A DNA stretch of 64,000 nt from Amia ocellicauda (Eukaryota; Chordata; Actinopteri; Amiiformes; Amiidae). Positions 43,987-55,917 of this stretch are shown here, piece after piece. A program made the translations under genes and the position numbers. The first letter of the stretch is position 1. The number at the start of each line of letters is the position of its first letter. A model generated the notes under the pieces. The model made no database searches, had not been told where the DNA came from, and saw only the letters and a list, made by a program, of their open reading frames with translations. Where the stretch lies: NCBI RefSeq assembly GCF_036373705.1, contig NC_089851.1:58974850-59038849 (forward strand), in the 5' to 3' direction.

Positions 43987-45104
43987 AGACCCCGTTCACA
44001 CTTGAGATTTAGGCCGGCCCAGGGCCCAGTATTGTCTCTATTGGCCCAGGGCCCAGTATTGTCTCTATTGTTTGAATGTCATATCGATCTATAGCGTTAA
44101 ATGTACTGATACATTTCGCTAGCTCACATCTTTATATATATTATAAAAGTCTAGGCTAAGTCATGAGTTATAATGTAAACAGTTCAAACTACTCGGTCGA
44201 TTAAAATAAAAGTGTGTAGCTGGTAAACTTGCTATTGTTTGTTCTTGTACTAAGTATGATTGAGGTCTGAAATTTAACAGTATGCATTTTACACGTGGAA
44301 ATTGCATTGTGAAATTGTGAACGGGACCATAACTTTAATTAATTTTCCGAATGTTGCATTAAAACGATATAAATTTAACCGAAGCAGGTTTACATTCAAA
44401 TCAGTGCATTTTAATACGAAACCAGCTATTTACTATGCAATCCGAAATGCGATTATATTGAGCTGAGCTGTACATTCACAAATGCCAGCGTTAGAGGTGA
44501 CAACTGGGATGATGCAGAAATGACAGCGCTGTTTACAATGTGGATGAAGATGAAGTTAAAACAGAAACCACAGGAAGTGCACAGCGCTGCTGTCTGAGGA
44601 TATATAACTATAGACACGTCACAGAGGCTGCTTTCGATGCAGACGATTGCATACTAATGAACACAATTTCTTGTGATTTAATGCAGATGTCCTAATAAAG
44701 GTGCTTCGCTTTCGGGTGAATTGTATAACAGCACTTTTAAACTTGCAGAACCGAAGATAGACATCTGAAAAGGGAAATATATGAATTAGATTCCCCATTG
44801 AACCAGCACATTTTTAATTATTTTAGAAAGCTTTGGCTGCAAAGGGTTAAGCCAATCAATATTAATAAGTTGTGATTATAAACACATCGCATACACCTGT
44901 AAGCAGAACTAATGTCCTGCGTCACTGGTTTGTTTGAGCAGATTTGTTTACTTCCCGGCATGCATTTCGTTTAGGCCGGCTTTTCGCCCGCATATGTGAC
45001 GCACTTAGGCCTCCTAAAAGCGCAAGTGTGAACAGGGTGTCTGAAAAAAGCCAGCCTAAATTTGAGGCGGCCCAGGGCCGGCCTAATAAGTGTGAACGGG
45101 GTCT
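43987..45104. mobile_element. 1.1-kb non-autonomous DNA element with terminal inverted repeats
   Basis: The left end AGACCCCGTTCACACTTGAG followed by ATTTAGGCCGGCCCAGGGCC is matched in reverse by GGCCCAGGGCCGGCCTAATA and AGTGTGAACGGGGTCT at the right end. A second internal copy of the terminus (AAGTGTGAACAGGGTGTCTG) lies near 45024. A 27-bp tandem duplication (GGCCCAGGGCCCAGTATTGT...) sits at about 44017-44070. No transposase is present. The superfamily is not settled. Confidence 0.75.
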
Positions 45105-47366
45105 ATGATGTGCAGAAAATGGTGTGTTTCACCGATAAACATGATTATAACTTTCACAATGACTAATGTTATTACACGGGCCGTATTATCAGCTATATTA
45201 TATTCAGTAGGCTATAGCCTACCGCATAAACTGCAGGTCTGGCAGTCTGAGAAGAAAGTATTTATAGCTTATTACGTTTGAGAAGTTTACAGCTGAAATG
45301 CCATATATGCATTTAATTCAAATATTTAGTAACATATAAGAACTAATATGCAGGAAAAATTCACATACACAGAAATTTACTTTTGAATTGCAAAATGGTG
45401 GTTCTAGTGTTAAGTCTCTAGCCAACTATAACTAAGACAATATAGATCTGCACATACAGGATGCAATATGGCAATTTGTATGTGTGTGTAGTTTGTCACA
45501 TGTTATTAACAGTATGTGTTGATTTACATCCATACAACGTGCACCATAATGTCAGTGTCTCACAGTAGGTTATGGCTTTGGCAATAGGAACCCTGTAATG
45601 AAATACTCGTACTGAGGGACACAACCAGGGCAAATATATTCCTATTTTTAAGATGTGGAGACCTTCCTCCTTCCTGGGTCTGCTATGTAAGTTATACAAG
45701 CATGTGTGTGTCTTTCTTGACAATATCCCCTTTCAAAAGTGTAACTGAAGTTAATGTCAAATGTTCTTGTGTCTCTTGTCACCCTGTGTCTCTGCTCCAG
45801 ATGCCCTCAGTCCGCCCATCCTCTCTGTGTCTGTGCAAGGAGAGATCGGTGAGTGTGAGTGTGAACCTGCCCCACTCACCGTAACAGAGAAGGTGTTGGC
45901 TCAAAATTTCTCAGTCTCCCATCCGTCCTCTCCACAACGACAATCTCCATTAGTTTGTACAGAGAGGATGAACCCACAGACCTAAAGGTACTACCTGAAC
46001 CAGTCCTCCCTCAAACTGGCTGCCCCCCTCCTAGCTGTGCCCTTCTCTGGACATCCCCAATGTTCATAGATCCCCTAAATCATTATGGTGGATCACATGG
46101 AGAGCTTCTAATTTTATGTATGTCCCAATAACATGCTCTGTGAAGTGTACAAGCAGTGCGGCACAATCTCCTGACACAGATCACTGGCACAGGATTTGAG
46201 ATTGTGAGTTAATGGGGACGGTGTTTGACACATGATGCTGAGACTCAGCTGTGTAAGGAGTGTTGTTCACGAGGGGAAGGGGAGAGGTGTGGGTGATACT
46301 TAAGTGTATGCATCCTTTGTTACTATAAACAATTATTGAAATAATTTTAGTTCATGAAATGTATAGTTAATTAGGAAGAGTAATAACATTGTAAGACACA
46401 GTTGTTTGAGGCCAGGGGTGGCTTTGAAGTTGTCCAGGGTTTCCTCAATTTGCATAGCAACTTGTGAGCCAGAAGTCTTATGTAAGATATTATTTGTTAG
46501 CATAGAATTTCCCATAGAAAAATACATTCTATCTGGTTTGGTACAGGAAACAGACTTTGATGCAGTTCCCTAAAATTTGAAGGAGGCCCTGATGTGACTA
46601 ATTACTTGAGCATGAGTACGATGTCCAGGGTACCTGTCCTCTGGTTGGCTCCTAGACAAATTCCAAAGACCTCCACTTGTAAGTTACATTTCTATCACAC
46701 ACCCTTCTCATGGTGTCATGCTGCCAAAATGTGACTGGTTGAAATGAAATCTTATAAAACTAGGGACATTCAAAGAGAAGAGCATTCAAGAAGGAGAAGG
46801 AGATGATAACAAGAGAAGAGCAGGAGGAAGAGAGAGAGACACACACCCACTACCTGACCAGACTGACCTAAGCTCCCCTGTGAGGAGAAGAGGAGACATG
46901 AAGTATTATCTGTTTCTTTCTGTAATCCAGCAGACGCTTAATATTACTTATTTTCAGTAATATAATTTAATGATATTAGTTTCCTATTTTCTTCACAAAT
47001 AAATGATTGCACATCTTTGACTTGACCACATCTTCCCTCTAAAAAGAATCTTAAAAGAGAAACCAATTGACCTATGAATTTTCAGTTACTTAGTTTCAAC
47101 TACTTAGATTGACTGAAAAACCAAGCATATCAAATTCTCTTACAGGCAATACCACAGAAAAGCCTCACTCTGCCATCACGGCCCCAGCAAGAAGCCCAAA
47201 TCAACCACTTGAAGCATTTGCTGCACAGAATGGCAATAAATCCACTGCACCAATATCCTATTATTGCGTTCCAGACCAAATCTGGGATTTATTACTTCCC
47301 CACTTTTTCATGCTAATCCCAGGGAGCACCTCCACTCCTCCTTTTTCTCTGCCTCTGCCTTTTCAG
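45105..47366. other. Unassigned sequence upstream of the first dynein exon
   Basis: No gene could be assigned. The frame at 45761-45985 is open but has no motif I recognise. A purine-rich stretch (AAGGAGAAGGAGATGATAAC) lies at about 46789-46808. Confidence 0.4.
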
Positions 47367-47543
47367 ATCCGAAGGACAGAGAGTAGCAAACTGTTCCAGA
47401 GTCAAATCAGGTGTCTGGTTGGAGATGTCCTCCTGGCCACTGGCTTCCTGTCCTACTTTGGGCCGTTCAACCAGGAGTACAGGAACGGACTGCTGCAGCT
47501 GTGGAAGAGCCAGACGAGTGCCAACAACATCCCCTTCAGTGCG
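47367..47543 (+). pseudogene. Axonemal dynein heavy chain (DNAH5/8 type), decayed exon 1 of 5
   Basis: After the acceptor CTTTTCAG it reads RTESSKLFQSQIRCLVGDVL then LATGFLSYFGPFNQEYRNGL, LQLWKSQTSANNIPF and a GTGTGT donor region. This is the segment of an outer-arm dynein motor that follows the stalk (relatives read [34 protein letters not shown]). The exon ends in phase 0 and the next one begins in phase 0. On its own this exon is open, but the following exons are damaged. Confidence 0.85.
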
Positions 47544-47837
47544 GTGTGTTTGTATTTAAGCTTTGTGTATCACAGGACTGGTGTTAGCAGCACAGCAGTC
47601 CAGATTTCACAGCCTGTAGGCACATGGACATCAGACATCAGTGCTAGATGCTGGATATTGTGGGCCTGTTTTCCTAATTTGGATAGGAATTACACAGACA
47701 CGTGTGTTGTGTGAATATATTATTGCTTTAAAAAGTTCTGTTACATCAGTGTGATTGTAATGGAGCACACGATAACTGCTACACGATACTCCCATTCCTG
47801 GCAATACATTGTCTGTATTGAGTGAGAGTATAATATA

Positions 47838-49111
47838 CACTACCGTTCAAAAGTTTGGGGTGTGGTGGAAAAAAAAGCTTTGGAGTCGGGAGTTCTAGTC
47901 AGAATTTATTACGTGCACGGGAGGAACAGCGCAACACAGAACTCAAAGGAAATTAGGCTAGCATTACACTGTTCCTCAAAAGTTTTAAGACAGAACAAAG
48001 CTTTTATACCCCCTCTGGGATATACGCCCAAGGGGCCTTAACATTTTACAAACAGTGTAGTGAGAGCTTTTCTTCTTCAAGATCCATTTTACCCTATACA
48101 AATCTCCCACTTTACCACCACCAAAGCACCCCCAGACCATCTAGACCATCACATTGCCTCCACCATGATTGCCTCCACAGATGGCGTCAGGCACTCCTCC
48201 CGCATCTTTTAATTTGGTCTGCGTCTCACAAATATTCTTGTTTGTGATCCGAACACCTCAAACTTAGATTCGTCCATCCATAACACTTTTTTCCAATCTT
48301 CCTCTGTCCAGTGTCTGTGTTCTTTTGGCCATCTTAATCTTTTCTTTTTATTGGCCTGTCGGAGATATGGCCTTCTCTTTGCTGCCTAGAAGGCCAGCAT
48401 CCCAGAGTCGCCTCTTCACTGTTGACATTGAGACGTGTTTTGCGGGTACTATTTAATGAAGCTGCCCATTGAGGCCTGTGTGGTGTCTGTTTCTCAAACT
48501 AGACACACTAATGTATTTGTCGTCTTGCTCAGTTGTGCACCGGGGCCACCCACTCCTCTTTCTATTCTGGCTAGAGCCAGTTTGCGCTGTTCTGTGAAGG
48601 GAGTAGTACACAGTGTTGTACGAGATCTTCAGTTTCTTCAATTTCTCACATGGAATAGCCTTTATTTCTCAGAACAAGAATAGACTGATGAGTTTCAGAA
48701 GAAAGTTTTGTTTCTGGTTTTTGAGCCTGTAATCGAACCCACAATTGCTGATGAACTAGTCTAAAGAAGGCCAGCTTTATTGCTTCTTTAATCAGCACAA
48801 CAGTTTGCAAATACAAATGCAAAAGGGTTTTCTAATGATCAATTAGCCTTTTAAAATGATAAACTTGGATTATCAAACTCAACGTGCCATTGGAACACAG
48901 GACTGATGGTTTCTGATAATGGGTCTCTGTATGCCTATATAGAGATTTCATTACAAATCAGCCATTTCCAGCTACAATAGTCATTTACAACATTAACAAT
49001 GTCTCCACTGTATTTCTGATCAATTTGATGTTATTTTAATGGACAAAAAATGTGCATTTCTTTCCAAAACAAGGACATTTGTAATTGACCCCAAACATTT
49101 GAATGGTATTG
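47838..49111 (-). mobile_element. Tc1/mariner remnant (B)
   Basis: The ends CACTACCGTTCAAAAGTTTG (47838) and CCCCAAACATTTGAATGGTA (49090) are inverted copies next to TA. Between them the minus strand carries worn transposase sequence, such as the region around 48270-48300 and a second near 48540-48640. A separate LTR-like block at 47861-48120 replaces sequence just inside the left end. It sits in the first dynein intron. Confidence 0.8.
47861..48120 (-). repeat. LTR-like block inside the Tc1 remnant
   Basis: The block begins TGTGGTGG and ends CCACCA. In minus-strand reading it has TATAAAAG at about 48004-48010 and AATAAA at about 47904-47912, in the order promoter then polyadenylation signal. 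This fits a solitary LTR fossil of a small retroelement. No flanking target duplication could be confirmed. Confidence 0.45.
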
Positions 49112-49462
49112 TATGTGTGGTTTCTTTAGACAACCAATTAACTTCTTTTATGTTTTAAGGTACTTTTAATGTATAGAAGAGGTCCTGACTGGCCATGACT
49201 GTAGGAATAGTGCTCCCATTAACACAGAAATGTGTTGGCTTAATAGAGTCCTGATTAAACAATAAGAAATGCAGAGGTGCCGCAGATGTCTTTAAACACT
49301 TTTTGACTCTCTCATCTAAACCTTGTTGTTTGAAGTCACTATAAAAATCAGGACTTGTATGTATAAATGTATTTATATTTTTATTTAAAATTGATGACAC
49401 ATTCCCATTCTTTTTGATCATTTTTGGTGATTTTCGCGTGGGGTACCATGTGCATGTTATAG

Positions 49463-49650
49463 GAGCTCAGTCTCATCCGCATGCTGGTGGACAAGGCCAC
49501 CATTGGAGAGTGGAACCTGCAGGGGCTGCCCAGCGATGACCTGTCCATACAGAATGGCATCATTGTCACCAAGGCCTCCCGCTTCTCATTGACCCCCAGG
49601 GCCAGGGCAAGATCTGGATTAAATTCAGGGAGAAGGAAAATGAGCTGCAG
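49463..49650 (+). pseudogene. Axonemal dynein heavy chain, decayed exon 2 of 5
   Basis: It follows TTATAG and reads [20 protein letters not shown] then [20 protein letters not shown]. After that the frame is lost near 49582, where relatives read [15 protein letters not shown]. The expected residues [20 protein letters not shown] are found in another frame, up to the GTAACA donor at 49651. A small deletion of not-a-multiple-of-three explains this. The segment belongs to the AAA5 region of the motor. Confidence 0.88.
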
Positions 49651-50639
49651 GTAACATGTATGTGCGTTTGTGCGTGTTTATGTCTGTCCTCCTGTGGTGC
49701 TTGTTGCTCCAGACCTTTTAATTATTTCAGTTTCACATGTGGATCATTACAGAGTAAGTTGAGCAGTTGCTGTCTGATCCTCCTAAATAAAAAAGGAAAA
49801 CAAGAATAAGGAAAAAATACATAATATAAGCAAGCATAATTAAAAAATCCTAGTCATGAACACAAATACATTCTTGTAGGCAGTTTACATGAAGATGAAT
49901 CATGAGCTGACATGTTTAATCTACATGTTTAATCGTGAGCAAACAAACAGAAGTTAAAACAAACTGAAATTGCATTTTAATCAGTGATGTCACGTGAGTC
50001 TTAATGCTTTAAAAAATAAAATGAAATTATTTATAAATAATCCATTTATAATGCAGTCTGTTCAACAGAGGAGGAAGGAACCCCTTGAGTTGAATGCCAC
50101 TGAGTGAATGCACAGCTTTTTAAGAATTCATTTAATTAACTAAAACTAGAAAACTAAAAACAAACCAAATTGTTTGAGCCATGTGTGTATATATGTGTAT
50201 ATATATATATATATACATACATACATATAAAACTTAGGAAAGATGGATTGACCCTAGGAATGGAGTAATGTAATCAAATGAGTTGCTTTCAGTCATTGCA
50301 CTGTTTTAGGAAAAACACAGAATCCACTGTTGAAGCCGGGCACTGCCAGGTCACTTTTACAACGTATTTATTCTGAAGTGAATGCATGTCTAATGGAATT
50401 CATATCAATGCTGTAAAAGGGTTATTTGGGGAATGTGTGGTTTGCAAGGACCTGAATTAGAGGATTCGCTGTTATTTACAGGTTTGGGTGTTCATTAAAA
50501 CAGCATTGAGCTTATGTGATATCTCTGTGCCCCATGAAGCCTTCATCATATTTTACTTCCAGTCCACAAGTCCGTCATGAAATGTTGCCAGGAGGCACAG
50601 CACCAACCCAGGGGTCCCTGTGAGTTTATCTTCTTCTTA
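49651..50639. other. Dynein-pseudogene intron sequence
   Basis: AT-rich, with a TA-type microsatellite at about 50190-50225. No exon is recognised. The exon that should follow in dynein genes (ITTLNHKYFR...) is not found here or further on. Confidence 0.5.
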
Positions 50640-51245
50640 ATATCACACCTGTGGGACAGGTACAGGATGGCAACAACAACTGCCCGAGTTACACCAGAAA
50701 CACACAATCCCTCCATCAGTGCTCAGACTGGCAGTGACAGACTAAGAGAGGCTGGACTGAGGGCTTGTAGGCCTGTTGTAAGCCAAGTCCTTACCAGACA
50801 TCACTGGCAACAACGTCGCCTATGGGCACAAACCCACCTTTGCTGGACATGATTTCCTGCAGGACAGGAATGTCAGTGTTCTGTCATGGCCAGCAAAAAG
50901 CCCGGATCTCAATCCCATTGAGCACGTCTGGGACCTGTTGGATTGGAGGATGAGGGCTAGGGCCATTCCCCCTAGAAATGTCCAGGAACTTGCAAGTGCC
51001 TTGGTGGAAGAGTGGGGTAACATCTCACAGCAAGAACTGTCAAATCTGGTGCAGTTCATGAGGAGGAGATGCACTGCAGTACTTAATACAGCTGGTGGCC
51101 ACACCAGATTCTGACTGTAAAGATTCTGTCTGTGAAACTTGTTCAGCTTATGTCTAGTTGTTGAATCTTTTTATGTTCATACAAATATTTACACGTTAAG
51201 TTTGTTGAAAATAAAAGCAGTTGAAAGTTTATTTTTTGGCTGAGT
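50640..51245 (+). mobile_element. Tc1/mariner remnant (C), internally deleted
   Basis: The left part (about 50646-50842) matches the N-terminal coding part of a common fish Tc1 (RVTPETHNPSISAQT, LRACRPVVSQVLTRHHWQQR). It then jumps to the C-terminal part, which encodes NVSVLSWPAKSPDLNPIEHV and LVQFMRRRCTAVLNTAGG. The core between, with the two catalytic Asp motifs, is missing. The tail ends GGCTGAGTATATATA, the end of the element. Confidence 0.82.
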
Positions 51246-51425
51246 ATATATATATGTTTAGGAAATGCAAAAGTCAGGTTTCAGTGCAAAGGTGATTTAT
51301 TAAACCCAGGGAATGTGCTCAAACCAGAAGGACATAAAAAAATGTAAGCAATACCCTAGCTCTTCTCGAGCCAAACTAAACGTGAAATTTGTAAGACAAA
51401 CAGCAGCCATACAGTCTGTGATTTA
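51246..51425. other. Short spacer between Tc1 elements
   Basis: No gene. 'gtgatttattaaacccagg' and the flanking sequence might be a repeat that the next Tc1 entered, but nothing firm can be said. Confidence 0.3.
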
Positions 51426-52645
51426 CACTCACCTAAAGGATTATTAGGAACACCTGTTCAATTTCTCATTAATGCAATTATCTAACCAACCAATCACATG
51501 GCAGTTGCTTCAATGCATTTAGGGGCATGGTCCTGGTCAAAACAATCTCCTGAACTCCAAACTAAATGTCTGAATGGGAAAGAAAGGTGATGTAAGCAAT
51601 TTTGAGCGTGGCATGGTTGTTGGTGCCAGACGGGCCGGTCTGAGTATTTCACAATCTGCTCAGTTACTGGGATTTTCACGCACAACCATTTCTAGGGTTT
51701 ACAAAGAATGGTGTGAAAAGGGAAAAACATCCAGTATGCGGCAGTATTGTGGGCGAAAATGCCTTGTTGATGCTAGAGGTCAGAGGAGAATGCGCCGACT
51801 GATTCAAGCTGATAGAAGAGCAACTTTGACTGAAATAACCACTCGTTACAACCGAGGTATGCAGCAAAGCATTTGTGAAGCCACAACACGTACAACCTTG
51901 AGGCGGATGGGCTACAACAGCAGAAGACCCCACCGGGTACCACTCATCTCCACTACAAATAGGAAAAAGAGGCTACAATTTGTACAAGCTCACCAAAATT
52001 GGACAGTTGAAGACTGGAAAAATGTTGCCTGGTCTGATGAGTCTCGATTTCTGTTGAGACATTCAGATGGTAGAGTCAGAATTTGGCGTAAACAGAATGA
52101 GAACATGGATCCATCATGCCTTGTTACCACTGTGCAGGCTGGTGGTGGTGGTGGTGTAATGGTGTGGGGGATGTTTTCTTGGCACACTTTAGGCCCCTTA
52201 GTGCCCATTGGGCATCGTTTAAATGCCATGGCCTACCTTAGCATTGTTTCTGACCATGTCCATCCCTTTATGACCACCATGTACCCATCCTCTGATGGCT
52301 ACTTCCAGCAGGATAATGCACCATGTCACAAAGGTCGAATCATTTCAAATTGGTTTCTTGAACATGACAATGAGTTCACTGTACTAAACTGGCCCCCACA
52401 GTCACCTGATCTCAACCCAATAGAGCATCTTTGGGATGTGGTGGAACGGGAGCTTCGTGCCCTGGATGTGCATCCCACAAATCTCCATCAACTGCAAGAT
52501 GCTATCCTATCAATATGGGCCAACATTTCTAAAGAATGCTTTCAGCACCTTGTTGAATCAATGCCACATAGAATTAAGGCAATTCTGAAGGCGAAAGGGG
52601 GTCAAACACAGTATTAGTATGGTGTTCCTAATCATTCTTTAGGTG
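51426..52645 (+). mobile_element. Tc1/mariner element (D), structurally whole
   Basis: Inverted ends CACTCACCTAAAGGATTATTAGGAACACC (left) and GGTGTTCCTAATCATTCTTTAGGTG (right) flank one uninterrupted transposase gene, with TA on both outer sides. It is about 1.22 kb long. The two ends differ at a few positions, so it is not brand new, yet the gene is open throughout. It lies in a dynein-pseudogene intron. Confidence 0.92.
51574..52617 (+). CDS. Tc1 transposase, intact 347-residue frame (DD34E)
   Basis: The N-terminal MGKKGDVSNFERGMVVGARR and LLGFSRTTISRVYKEW form the paired helix-turn-helix DNA-binding part (about residues 1-110), with a GR-type linker. The catalytic core has WSDESRF (Asp at about residue 153), the glycine-rich GGGGGVMVWGMFSW, GYFQQDNAPCHKGR (second Asp) and SPDLNPIEHLWDVV (Glu). 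The spacing between the second Asp and the Glu fits DD34E. Length 347 is normal for Tc1 transposases. The enzyme would cut at the inverted repeats and insert at TA. It starts at the first ATG of the open frame, 148 bp inside the left end. No inactivating change is visible, but activity is unproven. Confidence 0.93.
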   Translation: MGKKGDVSNFERGMVVGARRAGLSISQSAQLLGFSRTTISRVYKEWCEKGKTSSMRQYCGRKCLVDARGQRRMRRLIQADRRATLTEITTRYNRGMQQSICEATTRTTLRRMGYNSRRPHRVPLISTTNRKKRLQFVQAHQNWTVEDWKNVAWSDESRFLLRHSDGRVRIWRKQNENMDPSCLVTTVQAGGGGGVMVWGMFSWHTLGPLVPIGHRLNAMAYLSIVSDHVHPFMTTMYPSSDGYFQQDNAPCHKGRIISNWFLEHDNEFTVLNWPPQSPDLNPIEHLWDVVERELRALDVHPTNLHQLQDAILSIWANISKECFQHLVESMPHRIKAILKAKGGQTQY

Positions 52646-54019
52646 TAGTCCTGTGAAAAATCTGCGCATTCGCAAAAGTCCACAGACTTTCAGACCGAAT
52701 GAATACATATTTTTCACAAGATGCTAATGCAAAAAGTTACAGAAGAGTTGCAGGAGGGAATCTCAACAATACAACAGTCTCACTCATATATGAGTAGATG
52801 AAAAAATCAATACATATAAACCAAAGCCACCATTGATGACAGCTGTGTAGTTATTATTATTATTAATTTATTGGCAGATGCCCTTATTTAGGCATAATGT
52901 ATTAGCGGGTGGATCAATGCTGATGTGAATGTTTGCTGATGTTTGCTTATGTGAATGACAGATAAGTGCAAATATGTTATTCAGCATCTACTTAAGTATA
53001 TATAGCACAGTGGATTAATTAAACAATTTGACCCACCGGCTATACAGCAAACTAAAAAACTGTACATCGTAGTGGTTACAATTCTATTGCGTGTGTAGGA
53101 GGTTTTGATTAAATCCCAGCCATGGACATGGTATTGTGATATAAATGCCTTTATTGTAATGTGATTTTTTTATTATCATCTTCTGTAACGGAACAGTGAT
53201 CACTACCAAATATATCATTGTAATATCGCTCGATGGCATTTTCATTTGTTTTGAAAACTCTGCTATATTAGCAATCTACTGTTAGCCAGAGGCAATAAAA
53301 GTTTTGCGCAGTGTCTCAATGGGCAGTACTTCACCTGAGAGTAGAGCTCTGCGGTACAGCGCACCTGTGCACTCATCATATCCTCTCGTACTTTAGCCAC
53401 ACTGACAGTCATTGCAAGAAACCAGTGTTAAATGTTTAAACATACATGTTAAATATGTGATTGTAGATTTACACTTTTATCATTGTTTAATTTGCATGAA
53501 ACTGAAGAAACTGATGCTATAGAAGAGAAAGTGAAATTACTATATGTATTTAATGTTCATGGATCTCAGGTTGATTATGGACCTGTTTGATTGCCATAGT
53601 GTGTCTTGTGTTCATGTTTATTATTAGAACATGTTTAGATAGGTACCTTATATGTGTAGTTTAGATTAAACAAAGGTTTAGTTTTGTTTTCAGTTTCTGT
53701 CCGTCCATTTTAATTTGAGCACTGCGCACCGTAAATATAATAAATCATCTTTTTACACACCGTAACCCTGCTTGTGTTTCCTGAGCCCTGGCAGTGTGGG
53801 GAAACCCCCCACTGTGCTCCTGAGGGGAGGCTTTAGAGAGGCAGTTACGTCCCTGATATAAAGACAATTCTATGTAATGTAATTCCAGTAGAACTGAGAT
53901 TTCCATAGTGTTTTCTCAAAGGGAAGACCTGTTCACTGATGAACGTGTGACAGATCTGCATCCACAATGCTTCCATTCCCTGTGCCCTGCCCCAGTTTCA
54001 TACTTGCTGTATTCCCCAG
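52646..54019. other. Dynein-pseudogene intron sequence with an L2 tail
   Basis: At 52853-52905, TTATTATTATTATTAATTTA followed by TTGGCAGATGCCCTTATT is the reverse complement of the 3' tail seen at 55868-55915, so it is a minus-strand L2-type LINE tail. The remainder holds no recognised gene. Confidence 0.5.
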
Positions 54020-54181
54020 GTCAAAGTGGGAGACAAAGAGGTGGACGTGATGAAGGGCTTCACTCTGTACATTACCACCAAACTGGCCAATCCAGCCTAC
54101 ACCCCCGAGATCAGCGCCAAGACTGCCGTCATCAACTTCAGTGTCACAATGCAGGGTCTCGAGGACCAGCTGCTGGGCAGC
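54020..54181 (+). pseudogene. Axonemal dynein heavy chain, decayed exon 3 of 5
   Basis: After ATTCCCCAG it reads [20 protein letters not shown] then [20 protein letters not shown] and [13 protein letters not shown]. This matches the AAA5-AAA6 region of DNAH5/8-type dyneins almost residue for residue. After LLG the family's RVIL is not present and no GT donor occurs at the expected point, so the exon end is damaged. The family exon that should precede it is missing. Confidence 0.9.
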
Positions 54182-55289
54182 TACCAGCACAACAGCAGGG
54201 GTTCTGGAGCTTCAATAAGCCTGTTATGAGCTATGATTCACGCAGTTCCTGTGGGCCTCCACATTGTCTATTCTGCACAGTCAACAGCAGCAGGACTTTG
54301 GAAAAGGACAATAGCTGAAGTATGACTCATCAGATGAGACGAAATGTGACTTGTTTACCTTGAGATTCATGTGACTCCTTATTGCAATTTCATATCTATG
54401 AGGTTTCATTGTTGATCGTGTTACAGTACTAATTCTCCAGGGGGCTGGTTGCTCCATTTGTTTTGGTGATTATCAGGTTTGAATTACAGTATTCAAAGAC
54501 AAGAATAGTGGTTCACATCTGTCCCCTTCTTCAAGCCAAAGACAGAATGTAGCAGCATGGCGGCTTGCAATGTAGGTTACAACTCCTTGGTGGCAGAAGA
54601 CAAATCACAGGTGTTATAATCACAGCAATACTACGGATTTAAGTTATTGAAGGTTTCCAGAGCAGAAATTGATTTGTATCTCCTCTGGGGAGCAAAACAT
54701 GAGTGGAGCTTTGTTCAGACCAAGATGTTCTCCAGCATGGGTGTGCCTTCTTCTCCTCCAACTACCATTTCTGATACCTGTGCTGCTCATTTCCTCCAAG
54801 AAAACCCTGGGGTTGTTAAGGGAAATAGACCCTACTGATATTCTATTTTCTTTTACTTACAAATTCTCCCAACAAGTTTCAGATATTTATTAAAGGTCAG
54901 CACAGTCGTCCTTTTTTTTTCTGACCAAGTGATATATTTGCTCATTAGTGCACTTATACTAGGCTTTAAGAAGTTGATTTTAGGGAGAAGCCAACAGGAA
55001 TCTTAACTTAAGCCTTTATATGCAAACTGACCACAGAGCCTTGCCGAACATCAGTGCAGTGTCCATGGTTTCTCCCCTTGTTGTATTTACTCATAAGCAT
55101 AATTATTAGGAGTGGTTTGATCGGGTCAGTCCAGCTGGGAACCATCATTTTTTGAAGGAAAGTGTGGTACATTGATTTACAAACCTTCACCAAAGATCAG
55201 CCAAGGCACCCTCATTGTCATGCAAAATGGCATGTTTGTTTGTTAGCAGATTCGTGGCTGTACTTCTCGTTTCTCTAAGAAAATGCTGA
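54182..55289. other. Dynein-pseudogene intron sequence
   Basis: No gene or repeat family is recognised. Short frames near 54647-54893 have no motif. Confidence 0.4.
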
Positions 55290-55917
55290 GACTGATAAGA
55301 GAAAAGTGGGCTATTGGATATTACTGGTATCCTCATATGTCTTGACCACACTGCACCAAGCTACCTTCAGTCACTCGTCTCTCCATACATCCCCTCCAGA
55401 CCACTGCACTCCTCCAGTGCCAGAAGGCTAACTCTGCCTCCTCTCCACTCCCCTTCCTCCAGAGCCGCTCCTTCTCATCCCTGGCCCCTAAGTGGTGGAA
55501 CGACCTGCCCACCGAAGTCAATACAGCAGAGTCCTTGACCTCATTCTGTTGCTTACTCAAGACGCATCTATTCCGACAGCACTTGTAATATTAGTCCTCT
55601 GTCCCTGCTAGATAGCACTTCAGCTTTACTATGCTCCTTGTGTTCTTGATTGTTTTCCTCCTTGCTCCCTTTCCCGTAGCCCTCGTCTGTAACCCTACAT
55701 CTTGAAAGCACTTAGCTTTCACCGTCCAGGATGTAGGAAGTCTCTTACTGTACTTGTGTAAATTGTAAATTGGAATTTGTAAAATGTATTATTTTGAATT
55801 GCTTTTTTAGCTAAGCTAAATTTGTAATGATTGATGCCTTGTACTTTGTTTGCACTTATGTTGTAAGTCGCCCTGGATAAGGGCGTCTGCCAAGAAATAA
55901 AAATAATAATAATAATA
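55290..55917 (+). mobile_element. L2/Rex1-type LINE, 3' end
   Basis: The coding remnant reads SSARRLTLPPLHSPSSRAAP in one frame, and in another 'FSSLAPKWWNDLPTEVN' and 'CLLKTHLFRQHL', which is the C-terminal end of L2/Rex1-type ORF2. It is followed by the tail GTAAGTCGCCCTGGATAAGG then GCGTCTGCCAAGAAATAAAA and ATAATAATAAT. The rest of the LINE is absent (5' truncation). Confidence 0.82.

Noticed and set aside
45761-45985. Possible exon reading ALSPPILSVSVQGEIGECEC
   Set aside because: No match to dynein heavy chains or another family that I know, and splice edges are not convincing.
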